Below are positions 17,957 to 25,711 of a stretch of DNA of 64,000 nt, one piece after another; the first letter of the stretch is position 1; every line of letters starts with the position of its first letter. Location: positions 62,001 to 126,000 of the forward strand of contig NZ_JAENJG010000001.1 in the NCBI RefSeq assembly GCF_016597785.1, in the 5' to 3' direction. The position numbers and the translations under genes are program-made. Under the pieces are notes generated by a model, which was not told where the DNA came from, searched no databases, and saw only the letters and a program-made list of their open reading frames with translations. This DNA is from Leucobacter sp. L43 (GTDB lineage: Bacteria; Actinomycetota; Actinomycetes; Actinomycetales; Microbacteriaceae).

Positions 17957-17962
17957 TAAGCT
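17957..17962 (+). promoter_or_regulatory. -10 box, leaderless promoter of pdtaR
   Basis: TAAGCT ends 6 bases before the GTG at 17969. Confidence 0.6.
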
Positions 17963-17968
17963 GGTGGA

Positions 17969-18577
17969 GTGAATGACCAGAGCACTGCACCGAGCGCTCC
18001 GCGACGCGTTGTCGTCGCGGAAGACGAATCCCTGATCCGCCTCGATATCGTCGAGACGCTGCGCGATAACGGTTTCGAAGTGGTCGGTGAGGCGGGAGAC
18101 GGCGAGACGGCGGTGAAGCTCGTCGAAGAACTGCGTCCTGACCTCGTGGTGATGGACGTGAAGATGCCGCAGCTCGACGGCATCTCGGCAGCCGAGCGGA
18201 TCAACAAGACGCATCTCGCTCCCGTGGTGCTGCTCACTGCGTTCAGCCAGCGCGAGCTGGTCGAGCGCGCGAGCGAGGCCGGGGCGCTTGCCTACGTCGT
18301 GAAGCCCTTCACTCCGGCCGACCTGATCCCGGCCATCGAGATCGCGCTGTCGCGCTTCCAGCAGATCGTGGCGCTCGAGAGCGAGGTCGCCGATCTCGCA
18401 GAACGATTCGAGACGCGCAAGCTCGTCGATCGGGCCAAGGGAATCTTGAACGACAAGATGGGATTGAGTGAGCCCGAGGCGTTCCGCTGGATTCAGAAGG
18501 CATCGATGGATCGCCGACTGACGATGCAGGACGTCGCGAAGACCATCATCGACCAGCTCGGGCCGAAGAAGGACTAA
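17969..18577 (+). CDS. pdtaR: ANTAR response regulator, PdtaR type
   Basis: Cytoplasmic response regulator that acts on RNA. The receiver domain (about residues 12-130) has the acidic pocket AEDE, the phosphoacceptor Asp63 in VVMDVKMPQLDG and the conserved Lys in YVVKPFTP. A coiled linker leads to a C-terminal ANTAR domain (about 145-200; RAKGILNDKMGLSEPEAFRWIQKASM). ANTAR domains bind paired hairpins in nascent or mature transcripts and stop termination. In mycobacteria the partner is the histidine kinase PdtaS, which is not encoded here. The position between pyk and polA is conserved in actinobacteria. GTG start, apparently leaderless. Confidence 0.93.
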   Translation: MNDQSTAPSAPRRVVVAEDESLIRLDIVETLRDNGFEVVGEAGDGETAVKLVEELRPDLVVMDVKMPQLDGISAAERINKTHLAPVVLLTAFSQRELVERASEAGALAYVVKPFTPADLIPAIEIALSRFQQIVALESEVADLAERFETRKLVDRAKGILNDKMGLSEPEAFRWIQKASMDRRLTMQDVAKTIIDQLGPKKD

Positions 18578-18592
18578 CGCCCCCTGTCGAGG

Positions 18593-18631
18593 CGAACGCC
18601 CCGGACCCGCTGATGCGGTCCGGGGCGTTCG
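18593..18631. terminator. Bidirectional terminator between pdtaR and the thioesterase gene
   Basis: CGAACGCCCCGGACC (18593-18607) pairs with GGTCCGGGGCGTTCG (18617-18631). The two flanking genes converge on it. Confidence 0.85.
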
Positions 18632-18637
18632 TCGTTC

Positions 18638-19090
18638 TCAGGCTTCGGAGTCCTGGGTGATCCGCTTGTAGAAGTTGGTGATGCGAATGGTCGAGCACCG
18701 GATCCCGCGCGCATCGGAGACTACGATCTCATGCACCGCAACACTCCGTCCGAGCTTGATCGGACTGCACACGCCGGTCACGACTCCCTCCGTGGCCGAG
18801 CCGGTGTGGGTGGCGTTGATGTCCAGCCCCACGGCGACGCAGCCATCGGGGGCGTGAAAGTTCGCGTGCATCGAGCCCAGAGTCTCGCCCAGCACCACAT
18901 ACGCACCACCGTGCAGCAACATCACCGGCTGCGTGTTGCCCTCCACGGGCATCGTCGCGACCGCCCGTTCGGGCGTGAACTCGATCATCTCGATGCCCAT
19001 GCGGTCGGCGAGTGCGCCGAGACCGCGGTGACGAATGTACTCGATCGCGTCTTCAGGGGAGGAAGTTGCTGCGCTGGGAAGAGCGGACAT
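18638..19090 (-). CDS. Hotdog-fold thioesterase, PaaI type
   Basis: A 150-residue predicted acyl-CoA thioesterase. The family motif is visible as MLLHGGAYVVLGETLGS (HGG and the catalytic acidic residue after it), followed by GLDINATHTGSATEGVVTG, typical of the PaaI/HGG type. The physiological substrate cannot be read from the sequence; members act on phenylacetyl- or hydroxybenzoyl-CoA or on menaquinone-pathway thioesters. The start MSALPS at 19090 is chosen because GAAAGGCA lies 6 bases upstream; the frame opens earlier. It is divergent from polA. Confidence 0.85.
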   Translation of the reverse strand: MSALPSAATSSPEDAIEYIRHRGLGALADRMGIEMIEFTPERAVATMPVEGNTQPVMLLHGGAYVVLGETLGSMHANFHAPDGCVAVGLDINATHTGSATEGVVTGVCSPIKLGRSVAVHEIVVSDARGIRCSTIRITNFYKRITQDSEA

Positions 19091-19169
19091 CGGTGCCTTT
19101 CGTCGTGTCGATGACACGCGCGAGCCGGGGGCGACGGCGTCCGTCCTGCGGAATGTCGGCGGCGGATTG

Positions 19170-19175
19170 TAGGCT
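19170..19175 (+). promoter_or_regulatory. -10 box, leaderless promoter of polA
   Basis: TAGGCT ends 6 bases before the polA GTG. Confidence 0.6.
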
Positions 19176-19181
19176 GGGCAC

Positions 19182-21833
19182 GTGTCGAACACTCAGCCTA
19201 CCCTCATGGTCATCGATGGCCACTCGCTTGCCTTCCGCGCGTTCTACGCGCTTCCGGTCGATAGCTTCCAGACCCAGTCCGGGCAGCACACCAACGCGAT
19301 CCACGGCTTCATCGCCATGTTGATCAACCTCCTCGGCAACGAGCGACCGGATGCGCTCGCGGTGGCGTTCGACATCTCTCGGCACTCCTTCCGCACCGAG
19401 GAGTATCCCGAGTACAAGGGGACCCGCGGCGAGACGCCGCCCGAGTTCAAGGGGCAGATCCCGCTGCTGCAGGATGCGCTGCACGCGATGGGTATCCGCA
19501 CGATCGAGAAAGAGAACTACGAGGCCGACGACATTCTCGCGACGTTGGCGACGCGGGCGTCCGAGCACGGATATCGGGTGCTGGTGGTGAGCGGCGATCG
19601 CGACACGATTCAGCTGGTCGACGACCGCGTGACGCTCCTGTACCCGTCGAAGCAGGGTGTGAGCGAACTGACGCGCTACGACGCGGCGAAGGTCATGGAA
19701 CGCTACGGGATCCGTCCCGAGCAGTACCCCGAGATCGCTGCGCTCGTCGGGGAGACGAGCGACAATCTGCCGGGCATCCCGCGAGTCGGTGAGAAGACGG
19801 CCGTGAAATGGATCAATCAGTTCGGCTCACTCGAAGAGATTCTGCGGCGTCAAGACGAGGTCGGCGGAAAAGTGGGGGAGAGCCTTCGCGAGCATGCGCA
19901 TCTGGCTGAGCGCAATCGTCGCTTGAATCGTCTGGTGCGCGACGTCGAACTCAACGTCGAGCTCGATGAATTGAAGCGGGGCGAGATCGACATGGCCGCC
20001 GTGCAGGAGATCTTCGCGAAGCTCGAGTTCCGCACCCTGCTGCAACGCGTCGGCAAACTGGCCGGCGCCGCCGTGCCGGCTGGCGGCGCGACGTCCACGG
20101 TGTCGCCGTCGCTCGCTCCCGAACGGCCCGTACCGAAGAATCTCATCGACGAGGAACTCGCCGACTGGCTCGCGAAGCACGAGTCTCCCGCGGTCCTCAT
20201 CCGAGAACTCGACGGCGGCTATGACGTCGGCATCGCTACCGCAGACTCATCGGTGCAGTTCGACTGGCAGCCGGCGGGGCGCGATTACGCGCTCTTCGAG
20301 CAATGGCTCGCGTCCGACGCCGCAAAGGTCTTCTACGATTCGAAGCAGCAGCTCGCCCTGGCGCGACGAGCGGGTGCGCGCATCGGCGGAATCGCCGGGG
20401 ACGTGCTGCTTGCGACCTGGGTGCTTCGGCCGTCGGCTGCGGAGAAGAGCCTCGCCGACGCCGTGTTCCGGTATCTGGGGGAGCAGGTGCCGGAGGGCGA
20501 CCCGAACCAGCTGGTGCCCGAGGAAGGCAGTGTCGCGGACACCGCGACACTCGCCTGGTACACGGTGCGCACGCACGCCGCAGCGGTGGAGCGTTTCGAG
20601 TCGCGCTCCGGGGAGATCTACCGCGAGATCGAGCTGCCGCTCGTCTCGGTGCTCGACGGCCTGGAGTACCGCGGCGTGCAGGTCGACGAGCCGCTGTTCG
20701 AGGCCCATCACGCAGAGCTCACGGAACGCGTCGCCCGTCTGCAGCAGGAGGCATTCGACGCCATCGGGCACGAAGTCAATCTGTCATCGCCGAAGCAGCT
20801 GCAAGAAGTGCTGTTCGACGAGCTCGACATGCCGAAGACGCGAAAGACGCAGCGCGGGTACACGACCGACGCGGCGGCTCTCGCTGAGTTGCAGGCCAAG
20901 CAGCCGCACCCCTTCCTGGACGCCCTGCTCGGGCATCGTGACGCGAACAAGCTGCGCCAGATGATCGAGACGCTCATCAAATCGGTGCAGCCGGACGGTC
21001 GTATTCACACCACCTTCGTGCAGACCGGATCGAGCACGGGTCGTCTCGCGTCGACGGACCCCAACCTGCAGAACATCCCGGTGCGCTCGGAAGAGGGGCG
21101 ACGGATCCGCGAGGGGTTCATCCACAGCAGCGAGTTCGAGACCCTGATGACGGCCGATTACTCGCAGATCGAGATGCGCATCATGGCGCACCTCTCGGGC
21201 GACGCCGGTCTCATTCAGGCCTTCAACGCCGGCGAGGACCTCCATCGCTTCGTGGGCGCGCGCATCTTCGGCGTCGATCCTCAAGACGTGACCAGCGAGA
21301 TGCGCTCGAAGGTCAAGGCGATGTCGTACGGATTGGCCTACGGACTCTCAGCGTTCGGACTCTCGAAGCAGCTGAACATCAGTTCGGCAGAGGCGAAACA
21401 GCTCATGACCGACTACTTCGAGCGCTTCGGCGGGGTGCGCGACTACCTCCGGTCGGTGGTCGATCAAGCGAAACGCGACATGTTCACCGAAACGATCTAC
21501 GGCCGCCGTCGGCCGTTCCCCGATCTGGCGAGCCCCAACCGCGTCCTGCGCGAGAACGCCGAGCGCGCAGCCCTCAACGCACCCATCCAGGGCTCGGCCG
21601 CCGACATCATCAAGCGCGCGATGATCAGGGTCGAACTCCGGATGCGCGAGGCGCAACTCGCTTCCCGCATGCTCCTGCAGATCCATGACGAGCTCATGTT
21701 CGAAGTGGCCGCTGGGGAGTGGGATACGCTCGAAGCGATCGTGCGCGAAGAGATGGCCGGAGCTGCAGAGCTCTCGGTGCCGCTCGAGGTGCAGGTCGGT
21801 CACGGCGCGAATTGGAACGCCGCCGCGCACTGA
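19182..21833 (+). CDS. polA: DNA polymerase I
   Basis: Repair and Okazaki-fragment polymerase, 883 residues. The N-terminal 5' nuclease (about 1-300) shows MVIDGHSLAFRAF, ENYEADDILATLA and GETSDNLPGIPRVGEKTA. The middle domain lacks the DxE motif of the proofreading exonuclease (the place reads AVLIRELDGGYDVG), so 3'-5' exonuclease is predicted to be inactive, as in many actinobacterial and Thermus enzymes. The polymerase domain has motif A DYSQIEMRIMAHLSGD (near 658), motif B KAMSYGLAYGLSAFG (near 709) and motif C QIHDELMFEV (near 833). It is followed by rpsA and coaE, as in mycobacteria. Confidence 0.97.
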   Translation: MSNTQPTLMVIDGHSLAFRAFYALPVDSFQTQSGQHTNAIHGFIAMLINLLGNERPDALAVAFDISRHSFRTEEYPEYKGTRGETPPEFKGQIPLLQDALHAMGIRTIEKENYEADDILATLATRASEHGYRVLVVSGDRDTIQLVDDRVTLLYPSKQGVSELTRYDAAKVMERYGIRPEQYPEIAALVGETSDNLPGIPRVGEKTAVKWINQFGSLEEILRRQDEVGGKVGESLREHAHLAERNRRLNRLVRDVELNVELDELKRGEIDMAAVQEIFAKLEFRTLLQRVGKLAGAAVPAGGATSTVSPSLAPERPVPKNLIDEELADWLAKHESPAVLIRELDGGYDVGIATADSSVQFDWQPAGRDYALFEQWLASDAAKVFYDSKQQLALARRAGARIGGIAGDVLLATWVLRPSAAEKSLADAVFRYLGEQVPEGDPNQLVPEEGSVADTATLAWYTVRTHAAAVERFESRSGEIYREIELPLVSVLDGLEYRGVQVDEPLFEAHHAELTERVARLQQEAFDAIGHEVNLSSPKQLQEVLFDELDMPKTRKTQRGYTTDAAALAELQAKQPHPFLDALLGHRDANKLRQMIETLIKSVQPDGRIHTTFVQTGSSTGRLASTDPNLQNIPVRSEEGRRIREGFIHSSEFETLMTADYSQIEMRIMAHLSGDAGLIQAFNAGEDLHRFVGARIFGVDPQDVTSEMRSKVKAMSYGLAYGLSAFGLSKQLNISSAEAKQLMTDYFERFGGVRDYLRSVVDQAKRDMFTETIYGRRRPFPDLASPNRVLRENAERAALNAPIQGSAADIIKRAMIRVELRMREAQLASRMLLQIHDELMFEVAAGEWDTLEAIVREEMAGAAELSVPLEVQVGHGANWNAAAH

Positions 21834-21920
21834 GCAGGTGCGCGCCGAACCGGCAACGGCGGTCGCGGCTCCCAGCGGAACGACCCCTGAACCGCTGGGA
21901 CGCGCCGGTGAATCACGCGA

Positions 21921-21949
21921 TTGATCCCGGGCGCGCCCCGGGGTAGTAT
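21921..21949 (+). promoter_or_regulatory. Promoter of rpsA
   Basis: TTGATC (21921-21926), a 17-base spacer and TAGTAT (21944-21949) form one of the best vegetative promoters in the window. Transcription should start near 21956, giving an rpsA leader of about 117 bases. Confidence 0.7.
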
Positions 21950-22072
21950 GAATTGTCACATCTGTGGCGACTCAACCATGTCCACGCGTGGGGGCACTTG
22001 CGAATCTGCGAGATTCGGCCAAGACCGGCGTGCTTCCGCCTCGATACCCTGTCCATTCTGGAGACCAATTAC

Positions 22073-23518
22073 ATGACGAACGCAACGACCGAACGCAAGC
22101 AGGTCGCAGTTAACGACATCGGCTCAGCCGAAGACTTCCTTGCAGCGGTCGAATCGACCCTGAAGTTCTTCAACGACGGCGACCTCATCGAGGGCACCGT
22201 CGTGAAGATCGACCGCGACGAGGTGCTCCTCGACGTCGGGTACAAGACCGAGGGCGTCATCCCCTCGCGCGAGCTGTCCATCAAGCACGACGTCGACCCC
22301 GGTGAGGTCGTCGAGGTCGGCGATTCCGTCGAGGCACTCGTGCTCCAGAAGGAGGACAAGGAAGGTCGCCTCATCCTGTCGAAGAAGCGTGCTCAGTACG
22401 AGCGCGCTTGGGGCGACGTGGAGAAGATCAAGGAGAACGAGGGCGTCGTCACCGGCACCGTCATCGAGGTCGTCAAGGGCGGCCTCATCGTCGACATCGG
22501 GCTCCGCGGCTTCCTCCCGGCCTCGCTCATCGAGCTGCGCCGTGTACGCGACCTGACCCCCTACCTGGGCCAGGAGATCGAGGCGAAGATCCTCGAACTC
22601 GACAAGAACCGCAACAACGTCGTGCTCTCGCGTCGTGCGCTGCTCGAAGAGACCCAGTCGGCCACGCGCTCGTCGTTCCTCGCCGAACTCAAGCCGGGCC
22701 AGGTCCGCAAGGGCGTCATCTCGTCGATCGTCAACTTCGGCGCGTTCGTCGATCTCGGCGGCGTGGACGGCCTCGTGCACGTCTCGGAGCTCTCCTGGAA
22801 GCACATCGAGCACGCCTCCGACGTCGTCGAGGTCGGACAGGAAGTCACCGTCGAGGTGCTCTCCGTCGAGCTCGACCGCGAGCGCGTCTCGCTGTCGCTC
22901 AAGGCAACGCAGGAAGACCCGTGGCAGGTATTCGCACGCACCCACGCGATCGGTCAGATCGCCCCGGGCGTCGTCACGAAGCTCGTTCCCTTCGGCGCGT
23001 TCGTCCGCGTCGCCGATGGCATCGAGGGCCTCGTGCACATCTCCGAGCTCTCGGGTCAGCACGTCGAGCTCGCTGAGCAGGTCGTGCAGGCCGGCCAGGA
23101 GGTCTTCGTCAAGATCATCGACATCGATCTCGATCGTCGCCGCATCTCGCTCAGCCTCAAGCAGGCCAACGAGGGCGTCGACCCCGAGGGCACCGAGTTC
23201 GACCCCGCACTCTACGGCATGACCACGGAGTACGACGAGAACGGCGAGTACAAGTACCCCGAGGGCTTCGATCCTGAGACCCAGGAGTGGAAGGAAGGCT
23301 TCGAGTCGCAGCGCGAGAAGTGGGAGCAGGAGTACGCTGCCGCTCAGGAGCGTTGGGAAGCGCACAAGAAGCAGGTCGCTTCCATGCTCGCGGAGGCCGC
23401 TGCTGCGCCCGCTGCCGAGGCGCCTTCGTCGACGTTCTCGAGCGATGCGGCTTCGGCCGGCGCTCTCGCCGACGACGCTGCGCTGGCTGCACTGAAGGCT
23501 CAGCTCGAGGGCAACTAA
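22073..23518 (+). CDS. rpsA: 30S ribosomal protein S1
   Basis: Binds mRNA on the small subunit. The 481-residue product begins MTNATTERKQVAVNDIGSAEDF; an in-frame start at 21953 would add 40 residues unlike S1 and overlap the promoter. Four S1 domains lie at about residues 35-105, 122-188, 208-277 and 294-363, with repeated VGxxVEALV, GLVHVSELS and ISLSLK elements. The actinobacterial-type tail contains an aromatic Glu/Tyr/Trp-rich stretch and an Ala-rich end. A long perfect hairpin follows. Codons are strongly biased to C-ending forms, as expected for a highly expressed gene. Confidence 0.97.
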   Translation: MTNATTERKQVAVNDIGSAEDFLAAVESTLKFFNDGDLIEGTVVKIDRDEVLLDVGYKTEGVIPSRELSIKHDVDPGEVVEVGDSVEALVLQKEDKEGRLILSKKRAQYERAWGDVEKIKENEGVVTGTVIEVVKGGLIVDIGLRGFLPASLIELRRVRDLTPYLGQEIEAKILELDKNRNNVVLSRRALLEETQSATRSSFLAELKPGQVRKGVISSIVNFGAFVDLGGVDGLVHVSELSWKHIEHASDVVEVGQEVTVEVLSVELDRERVSLSLKATQEDPWQVFARTHAIGQIAPGVVTKLVPFGAFVRVADGIEGLVHISELSGQHVELAEQVVQAGQEVFVKIIDIDLDRRRISLSLKQANEGVDPEGTEFDPALYGMTTEYDENGEYKYPEGFDPETQEWKEGFESQREKWEQEYAAAQERWEAHKKQVASMLAEAAAAPAAEAPSSTFSSDAASAGALADDAALAALKAQLEGN

Positions 23519-23525
23519 CCCTCAT

Positions 23526-23578
23526 CGCACGCCAGAAGGCCCGGTCCCCGCTTCGGGGGCCGGGCCTTCTGGCGTGCG
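23526..23578. terminator. Strong bidirectional terminator after rpsA
   Basis: CGCACGCCAGAAGGCCCGG (23526-23544) pairs perfectly with 23560-23578. A further CCCC/GGGG pairing closes a small loop containing CTTC. It is the longest hairpin seen in the window and lies between convergent genes. Confidence 0.92.
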
Positions 23579-23609
23579 CGCCGCAGCTCGGGGAGGCGCG
23601 AGCATCCGC

Positions 23610-24200
23610 TCACACGCGCGCGCGTCGCTCACGCAGCGCGCGCTGGAGCCTGCGCACGAGCGCGACGATGACGAACCCGAGTGCCACGAGAGCGACGACC
23701 GGGGCGACGACGGCGAGCACCGTGAGCACCACCGCACCGATGTCTTCGAACGTGCTGGCGACGGCAGCGCCTGCCCCAGCCGTCAGCACGTTCACGACCG
23801 GGCGCGCGATGGCTTTGAGCGCATGGGGGATCAGCGCAACGCAGGCCCCGACGACGACGGGCCAGACGTCGGCGGAGGCGATGAATGCCGCGGGATCCGA
23901 CACCGCGACGGTATCGCTGCCGCTCCCGGCGGCGAAGACCATTCCTCCGGAAGTCGGGCGGATGATGGTGTGGAGCACGTCATTGATCGAATCGAGAGCC
24001 GGAACCTTGTCGACGAGCATCTCGATCACGAGCAGGACGCCGAGGATGCCCAAAGACCATTCGTTCTCGATCCAGCTCCAGCCGGTCGGAAGGCTCACCC
24101 ACTCCGTGAACCTGGAGAGCAGGCCCAAGCCCAGCAGCGGAACGTACGCGTTGAGGCCCGCCGACGCCGCGAGCACGACCCCGGTGATGATTTCGAGCAT
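23610..24200 (-). CDS. DUF4126 membrane protein
   Basis: A 196-residue membrane protein of unknown function matching the DUF4126 pattern. The N-terminus GVVLAASAGLNAYVPLLGLGLLSRF is characteristic. It is followed by LVIEMLVDKVPALDSINDVLHTIIRP and four or so further hydrophobic segments. The C-terminus is basic (RRLQRALRERRARV), presumably cytoplasmic. The ATG at 24200 has a good ribosome-binding site (GGGAGGGAA). A TAGGCT box on the same strand (24219-24224) is its likely promoter. It is divergent from coaE. Confidence 0.85.
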   Translation of the reverse strand: MLEIITGVVLAASAGLNAYVPLLGLGLLSRFTEWVSLPTGWSWIENEWSLGILGVLLVIEMLVDKVPALDSINDVLHTIIRPTSGGMVFAAGSGSDTVAVSDPAAFIASADVWPVVVGACVALIPHALKAIARPVVNVLTAGAGAAVASTFEDIGAVVLTVLAVVAPVVALVALGFVIVALVRRLQRALRERRARV

Positions 24201-24218
24201 GGTTCCCTCCCGTGAGCC

Positions 24219-24224
24219 AGCCTA
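24219..24224 (-). promoter_or_regulatory. -10 box of the DUF4126 gene
   Basis: Reads TAGGCT on the minus strand, 18 bases before the ATG. The short leader holds the ribosome-binding site. Confidence 0.5.
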
Positions 24225-24237
24225 CGTCGCCGGCGGA

Positions 24238-24243
24238 TAAGCT
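24238..24243 (+). promoter_or_regulatory. -10 box, leaderless promoter of coaE
   Basis: TAAGCT ends 6 bases before the coaE ATG, back to back with the DUF4126 promoter only 13 bases away. Confidence 0.6.
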
Positions 24244-24249
24244 GACAGC

Positions 24250-24855
24250 ATGCGATTGATCGGGTTGACGGGCGGGATCGCCGCAGGGAAATCAACGATC
24301 GGACGGCGGCTCGCCCAGCACGGCGCGATTCGCATCGATGCCGACGATCTCGCTCGTGACGCCGTTGCCCCCGGGTCGCCGGGTCTCGCGCGCGTCGTGC
24401 AACGATTCGGCTCGGGGGTGCTGCGTGCCGATGCAACGCTGGACCGCGCTGCGCTCGGAGCCCGTGTGTTCGGCGATGCTGCGGCGTTGGGCGAGCTCAA
24501 TGCGATCGTCCATCCCGAAGTGCGGCGACTCTTCCGCGAGCGCGTCGAACGCGCGCGCGCGGAGGACCCCGACGCGATCGTCGTGTACGAGGTGCCGCTC
24601 CTCGTCGAGACGGCGGCGCGCGACGAACCGTGGGACCACATCGTCGTCGCTGAAGCCGATGCCGACACCCGAATCGCGCGCATGATGAGCTTGCGCGGCA
24701 TGAGCGAGGATGCGGCGCGCCAGCGCATATCGCAGCAGGCGAGCGACGAGGAACGCCGGGCCGTGGCCGACGTGGTGATCGATACCTCTGGGACTGAGGC
24801 CGAAACGCTGGAGCAAGCAGACCGGCTGTGGCGCCAGCTGCTCAGCCTCGGCTGA
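24250..24855 (+). CDS. coaE: Dephospho-CoA kinase
   Basis: Last step of coenzyme A synthesis: phosphorylates the 3'-hydroxyl of dephospho-CoA. The 201-residue P-loop kinase starts MRLIGLTGGIAAGKSTIGRRL, with the Walker A at residues 8-15, then the substrate motif IDADDLARDAV and VVYEVPLLVE. The lid region is RIARMMSLRGMSEDAARQRI. It lacks the GrpB-like C-terminal domain found on mycobacterial CoaE. The last 14 bases overlap the convergent VKOR gene. Confidence 0.96.
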   Translation: MRLIGLTGGIAAGKSTIGRRLAQHGAIRIDADDLARDAVAPGSPGLARVVQRFGSGVLRADATLDRAALGARVFGDAAALGELNAIVHPEVRRLFRERVERARAEDPDAIVVYEVPLLVETAARDEPWDHIVVAEADADTRIARMMSLRGMSEDAARQRISQQASDEERRAVADVVIDTSGTEAETLEQADRLWRQLLSLG

Positions 24856-25453
24856 ACTCCGACACCCAGTCGAGCTGCAGCTGCGCGACGAACGCGATCG
24901 TCGCGAAGCAGACGAGGATGACCACCCAGCTCCACGCGTAGCAGCGCCCGAGCACGCGCTGCGCGTTCGGCGATACCGGTATGTCTCCGACCGCGTACGG
25001 GCGGAACAGCGTGATCCAGAACAGCGGGATGGTCGCGGTCCAGACGACCATGCACCAGGGGCACAGCGTTCCGAGCATGAACACGCTCTGCACGACGAGC
25101 CAGCTGACGAGCGCGAACCCGCCCAGCAAGCCGATCTGATACGTCACCCAGAACCAGGGCGCGAATCGAGCGCCCGCCAGGAGAGCCACGCCGACGGCGA
25201 TCGGTGCGACGAAGGCTGCGACACCGATGATCGTGTTGCTGAAGCCGAGGAGCGCACCTTGCCAGGACGCCATGTTCGGCCCGCAGGTGACCAGGATGCT
25301 CACCGAGCAGTTCGGAACGTAATCCGGGTTCTGCAGCGTCTTGATGTACTCCGTGAGGAGTTCGAACGATGCGAACCATCCGATGGCTCCGGCGACGATC
25401 GTGAAGATTGCGAAGGCGACGGAGCGCGACGGGGCGCGGAGCTCTGAACTCAT
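24842..25453 (-). CDS. Vitamin K epoxide reductase family protein
   Basis: A 203-residue membrane protein of the bacterial VKOR family, which regenerates quinone-linked disulfides to drive oxidative folding of exported proteins through a DsbA-like partner. There are about five membrane segments. The loop after the first carries two cysteines (PNCSVSILVTCG). The active-site CxxC is in LGTLCPWCMVVW, at the start of a later segment. There is no fused thioredoxin domain, so a separate partner is expected. The start is placed 6 bases after a TAGGAT box. The convergent overlap with coaE means no terminator separates them. Confidence 0.88.
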   Translation of the reverse strand: MSSELRAPSRSVAFAIFTIVAGAIGWFASFELLTEYIKTLQNPDYVPNCSVSILVTCGPNMASWQGALLGFSNTIIGVAAFVAPIAVGVALLAGARFAPWFWVTYQIGLLGGFALVSWLVVQSVFMLGTLCPWCMVVWTATIPLFWITLFRPYAVGDIPVSPNAQRVLGRCYAWSWVVILVCFATIAFVAQLQLDWVSEFSRG

Positions 25454-25459
25454 GGCGCG

Positions 25460-25465
25460 ATCCTA
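25460..25465 (-). promoter_or_regulatory. -10 box, leaderless promoter of the VKOR gene
   Basis: Reads TAGGAT on the minus strand and ends 6 bases before the ATG at 25453. Confidence 0.5.
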
Positions 25466-25517
25466 CTGCGCCCAGCTGCGAGTTCTTTCCTCAGGCCCCT
25501 TGCGGACACCGTCGTGA

Positions 25518-25523
25518 CATAAT
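25518..25523 (+). promoter_or_regulatory. Candidate extended -10 of rne
   Basis: TGACATAAT (25515-25523) looks like an extended -10. A start near 25530 would give a leader of about 180 bases before rne. No -35 box at normal spacing is seen. Confidence 0.45.
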
Positions 25524-25666
25524 GGTGTCGGTGAGAGGCGCCGCACGGCGAATCTCACGCACAGTCTTTTGAAGGTCGAAGGCCTTCACCGGTCGATGAA
25601 CGACCGAGCGCGAGCGAACCCGCTCGCGGAGAACAGGATTCGCGGGTCATACCGCACGATGAGCAA

Positions 25667-25700
25667 CCTCTGGGGAATGCGCATTCTCCCGGGGCAGAGG
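25667..25700 (+). promoter_or_regulatory. Leader hairpin covering the rne ribosome-binding site
   Basis: CCTCTG (25667-25672) can pair with CAGAGG (25695-25700), enclosing a self-complementary GAATGCGCATTC. The right arm includes AGG of the ribosome-binding site AGGAG (25698-25702), so folding would hinder translation. Earlier in the leader, GGTCG/CGACC and GCGAGCG/CGCTCGC form two more small hairpins. Confidence 0.45.
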
Positions 25701-25711
25701 AGACACCAGGA

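Noticed and set aside
17602-18237. Minus-strand open frames opposite the small acidic gene and pdtaR
   Set aside because: They overlap the recognised receiver domain of pdtaR and lack a good ribosome-binding site.
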